DNA of 64,000 nt from an uncultured Porphyromonadaceae bacterium (GTDB lineage: Bacteria; Bacteroidota; Bacteroidia; Bacteroidales; Muribaculaceae): positions 1 to 64,000 of the forward strand of contig CALKRW010000053.1 of assembly GCA_937989585.1 (NCBI GenBank). Reading direction: 5' to 3'. A program made the translations under genes and the position numbers. Under the pieces are notes generated by a model that saw only the letters and a program-made list of their open reading frames with translations, made no database searches and was not told where the DNA came from. Positions 61,526-64,000 of the stretch are shown piece after piece; the stretch's first letter is position 1, and every line of letters begins with the position of its first letter.

Positions 61526-62440
61526 ATGTCCATTCTAAAAAAATATCTATTTCTAATATTTCTTTTGTTAACTGAGTTTGATGTGCATTCTCAGGAACTC
61601 AACTGCAAGGTCGAGATTAATTCCGATCAGGTAGGCGGAACAAACAAATCTGTCTTTCAGACTCTCGAGCAGGCAATCAACGAATATATGAACACCAACC
61701 TGTTCACTAATGCCCAGTTTGCCGCCAACGAGAAGATAGACTGCCGTATGCTGTTCACCATCAAGGAAGTCAACGATAACGTCTTTAGCGGGGACCTCCA
61801 GGTACAGTCCACTCGTCCGGTCTATAACTCTGCATACACCACGACCGTACTGAATTTCAAGGATAACAAACTTGAATTCTCCTATCAGGAAAACGAACCT
61901 CTGACTTTCTCGAAAAATAATATGGAGTCTCAGTTGACGGCCATACTCAATTTCTATGCATACCTTTTCCTTGCCCTTGACTTTGATTCATTCGCGCCAC
62001 AGGGCGGTGAATCGGCCTATGACATGCTGAAACAGATTGTACAGATGGCCCAGTCATCCGGTGAGACGGGATGGAAAGCCTTTGAGGATACCAAGAACCG
62101 GTCTGCGGTGCTTTCTGCCTTCACTGATGCCAATATGTCGCCTATGCGGGAGTTGCTTTATCTTTATCATCGTCAGGGTCTTGACCAGATGTCCACATCG
62201 CCGGACAAAGGCAGGGCCGCGATTACCGAAGCCCTTCCTTTGCTGAAAAAGATTTACGACGCCCAGCCAATGTCTGTTGGGCTGTCCATGTTCAAGGATG
62301 CCAAACTTGATGAACTTGTAAACGTTTATTCCAAGGCTCCCGCGGAAGAACGTACCAAGGCCTATGACATTCTGATGTCCATATATCCTACCGAACAGCA
62401 GAGACTCGAGGACATCAAGAATCCTCCCAAGAAAAATTAA
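61526..62440 (+). CDS. porD: Type IX secretion protein PorD (DUF4835)
   Basis: A 304-residue protein with a signal peptide (FLLLTEFDVHSQ) and the DUF4835 pattern: LNCKVEINSDQV at the N-terminus, QTLEQAINEYMN, a YAYLFLALDFDSF-like segment and a YPTEQQRLEDIKN tail. DUF4835 is PorD, a T9SS component. Genes coaBC, porD and recN stand together in many Bacteroidota. ATG 61526 is chosen since upstream in-frame codons lie inside coaBC. 27 bases before recN. Confidence 0.88.
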   Translation: MSILKKYLFLIFLLLTEFDVHSQELNCKVEINSDQVGGTNKSVFQTLEQAINEYMNTNLFTNAQFAANEKIDCRMLFTIKEVNDNVFSGDLQVQSTRPVYNSAYTTTVLNFKDNKLEFSYQENEPLTFSKNNMESQLTAILNFYAYLFLALDFDSFAPQGGESAYDMLKQIVQMAQSSGETGWKAFEDTKNRSAVLSAFTDANMSPMRELLYLYHRQGLDQMSTSPDKGRAAITEALPLLKKIYDAQPMSVGLSMFKDAKLDELVNVYSKAPAEERTKAYDILMSIYPTEQQRLEDIKNPPKKN

Positions 62441-62467
62441 TCCTCAGGTATAAATTAATAGAACAGT

Positions 62468-64000
62468 ATGCTCAAGAGTCTGCATATATCCAATTATGCC
62501 CTCATAGAGGCTGTTGATATAGACTTTGTTCCTGGCCTGAACATTATCACCGGCGAGACCGGTGCAGGCAAGTCTATCATGCTTGGCGCACTTGGACTAA
62601 TCCTCGGCGCGAGGGCCGATCTGAAGGCAGTCCGTGATCCCGGACGGAAAACAGTTGTTGAAGCCGAATTTGAGATTGCAGATAATCAGGAAATCAATCT
62701 TTTGCTCGAAGATAATGACGTGGATGTTTCCGCAGAAACGTGCATCCTTCGTCGCGAGATAACGTCTAAGGGTGGTTCCCGTGCTTTTATCAATGACACT
62801 CCTGTGAATCTTCAGTTCATGCGCCGTATTGCAGTAAGACTTATCGATATCCACTCTCAGCATCAGAATCTCCTTCTCGCAGATTCTGCCTATCAGATGT
62901 CCATAATCGATACACTTGCCGAGAATACAGAACTTCTGACAAAATACTCCGAGGCATATAAGAAATATCGTTCGGCTTTGCTGGAATACACCACGACACG
63001 TGATACACTCAAGCGTTCGGCCGATGAACAGGAATATATTTCCTATCAGTTGGCTCAGATTGACGAACTCAAACTTAAGCCCGGAGAACAGAAAAGCCTC
63101 GAGCGGGAGCGCGAACTTATGGCAAATGTAACGGATATTAAGATTCGTCTGCGCGAGGCCATCGGCTCGCTTACGGCTAATGGCAGTGTAATCTCTGCTC
63201 TAAGACGTAGTAGTGATGAAATTTCTCGTCTTGACGAAATTTATGAAGATGCTCCGGCATTATCCTCCAGGCTTAATTCCGCGGCAATAGAGGTTGGCGA
63301 TATACTTGATACGCTTAATGACTACGATTCATCACTCGTTGCAACACCTGTTGAACTTACTGCTATAGAAGACCGCCTGTCTGCAATTTATTCACTCGAG
63401 ACACGCCATCATCTTGATAACTCTGATGATCTTATTGCGCTTGCTGACAATCTCCGGGCACAATTGGCAACTATTGAAGGTGGCGACGAACGGCTGGCTG
63501 CCCTAGAGATATCGGCCAGGAAGGCCAAACGAGACGCCGTTATTATTGCACGTGAGATTTCCACACGGCGAAAGAAGGCTGCGGCTGAGTTTACTATAGA
63601 ACTTCGGGAGCGTGCGCTTCCGCTTGGACTTGAAAATCTGCGTTTCGAGATTGCGTTCACTGATACTAAATTATCCCCGACGGGTATTGACGGAATAGAG
63701 TTTCTTTTTGCGTTTAACAAGAATCAGGAACTTATGACGGTAGGTCATACGGCTTCCGGTGGTGAGATATCACGTGTAATTCTTGCCGTGAAATCAGTGA
63801 TATCGGCCCGGATGGCTTTGCCAACTATCATCTTCGATGAGGTCGATACTGGTGTCTCCGGCGATATTGCCGTGCGCATGGCACGCGAGATGGCTGGAAT
63901 TGCCGAACATACCCAGGTGATAACTATCACTCATCTTGCTCAGGTCGCCGGGCGTGGTCGCCGTCATTTCAAGGTCTATAAGCGTGATGACGATACGTCC
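62468..64000 (+). CDS. recN: DNA repair protein RecN, partial at window end
   Basis: 511 codons are visible and the frame is open at the window end. The Walker A loop GETGAGKS is at 29-36, and the Walker B region FDEVDTGVSGDIA is near residues 458-470. The middle is coiled coil. RecN is an SMC-like protein of double-strand-break repair of about 550-560 residues, so roughly 45 are missing. The start ATG 62468 is normal. Last gene of the dnaN operon. Confidence 0.96.
   Translation, partial: MLKSLHISNYALIEAVDIDFVPGLNIITGETGAGKSIMLGALGLILGARADLKAVRDPGRKTVVEAEFEIADNQEINLLLEDNDVDVSAETCILRREITSKGGSRAFINDTPVNLQFMRRIAVRLIDIHSQHQNLLLADSAYQMSIIDTLAENTELLTKYSEAYKKYRSALLEYTTTRDTLKRSADEQEYISYQLAQIDELKLKPGEQKSLERERELMANVTDIKIRLREAIGSLTANGSVISALRRSSDEISRLDEIYEDAPALSSRLNSAAIEVGDILDTLNDYDSSLVATPVELTAIEDRLSAIYSLETRHHLDNSDDLIALADNLRAQLATIEGGDERLAALEISARKAKRDAVIIAREISTRRKKAAAEFTIELRERALPLGLENLRFEIAFTDTKLSPTGIDGIEFLFAFNKNQELMTVGHTASGGEISRVILAVKSVISARMALPTIIFDEVDTGVSGDIAVRMAREMAGIAEHTQVITITHLAQVAGRGRRHFKVYKRDDDTS

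Noticed and set aside
1..64000. Insertion sequences, prophage or integrative element
   Set aside because: No transposase, integrase, terminal repeats or phage genes were seen.

Overview
The window is a 64 kb piece of a Bacteroidales chromosome, most likely Muribaculaceae or a close relative. That placement is an inference. It rests on three things: TAnnTTTG -7 promoter boxes before many genes, Bacteroidota families (DUF5723, GSCFA, GLPGLI, DUF3332, DUF4835/PorD, DUF5103, BF3164-like propeller, MurF-Alr fusion), and conserved orders such as coaBC-porD-recN. It is mostly ordinary chromosome. I see no phage, insertion sequence, CRISPR array or rRNA operon.

Layout. 1-1.9 kb: an AT-rich partial gene and a broken MATE transporter that keeps a promoter, leader and terminator. 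1.9-5.1 kb: a two-gene envelope operon (DUF5723 beta-barrel and a lipoprotein). 5.1-7.9 kb: a Crp/Fnr regulator facing a rubredoxin/flavodiiron pair. 8-15.6 kb: operon galE, histidine-acid phosphatase, PorE-like OmpA lipoprotein, GSCFA protein, murF-alr. Then tRNA-Met. 16-26.6 kb: an envelope sensing block with blaI, an M56 metallopeptidase, a TonB-type receptor, GLPGLI and propeller proteins, a membrane-bound TPR-HTH regulator and a second outer-membrane barrel. 26.7-31.2 kb: acyltransferase, metallophosphoesterase and FolK-like operon, a WG-repeat protein and tRNA-Arg. 31.3-37 kb: ung, the T9SS plug-like gene and DUF3109; then, on the other strand, an MBL hydrolase, sdaA and a glycosyltransferase.

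37-45.2 kb: lepA-ispE, grpE, dnaJ, a Yip1-like membrane gene, smpB, tsaB and purM. 45.2-50.2 kb: DUF3332 lipoprotein, a secreted protein with a T9SS-like tail, and a histidine kinase/response regulator pair. 50.2-55.3 kb: divergent purL and purT. 55.3-58.1 kb: a small unknown gene, a HAD phosphatase and a flavoprotein. 58.3-64 kb: operon dnaN, exonuclease, coaBC, porD, recN, with recN cut by the window end.

Themes. Three scattered genes (PorE-like, DUF5103 plug-like, PorD) plus a protein with a sorting-domain-like C-terminus point to a type IX secretion system. The 16-26.6 kb block is the best candidate for a poorly described system: a proteolysis-coupled repressor beside two outer-membrane barrels and a membrane-tethered HTH protein. 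The flavodiiron/rubredoxin pair fits an anaerobe that detoxifies O2 or NO. Purine genes are split over two loci and include the formate-dependent PurT.
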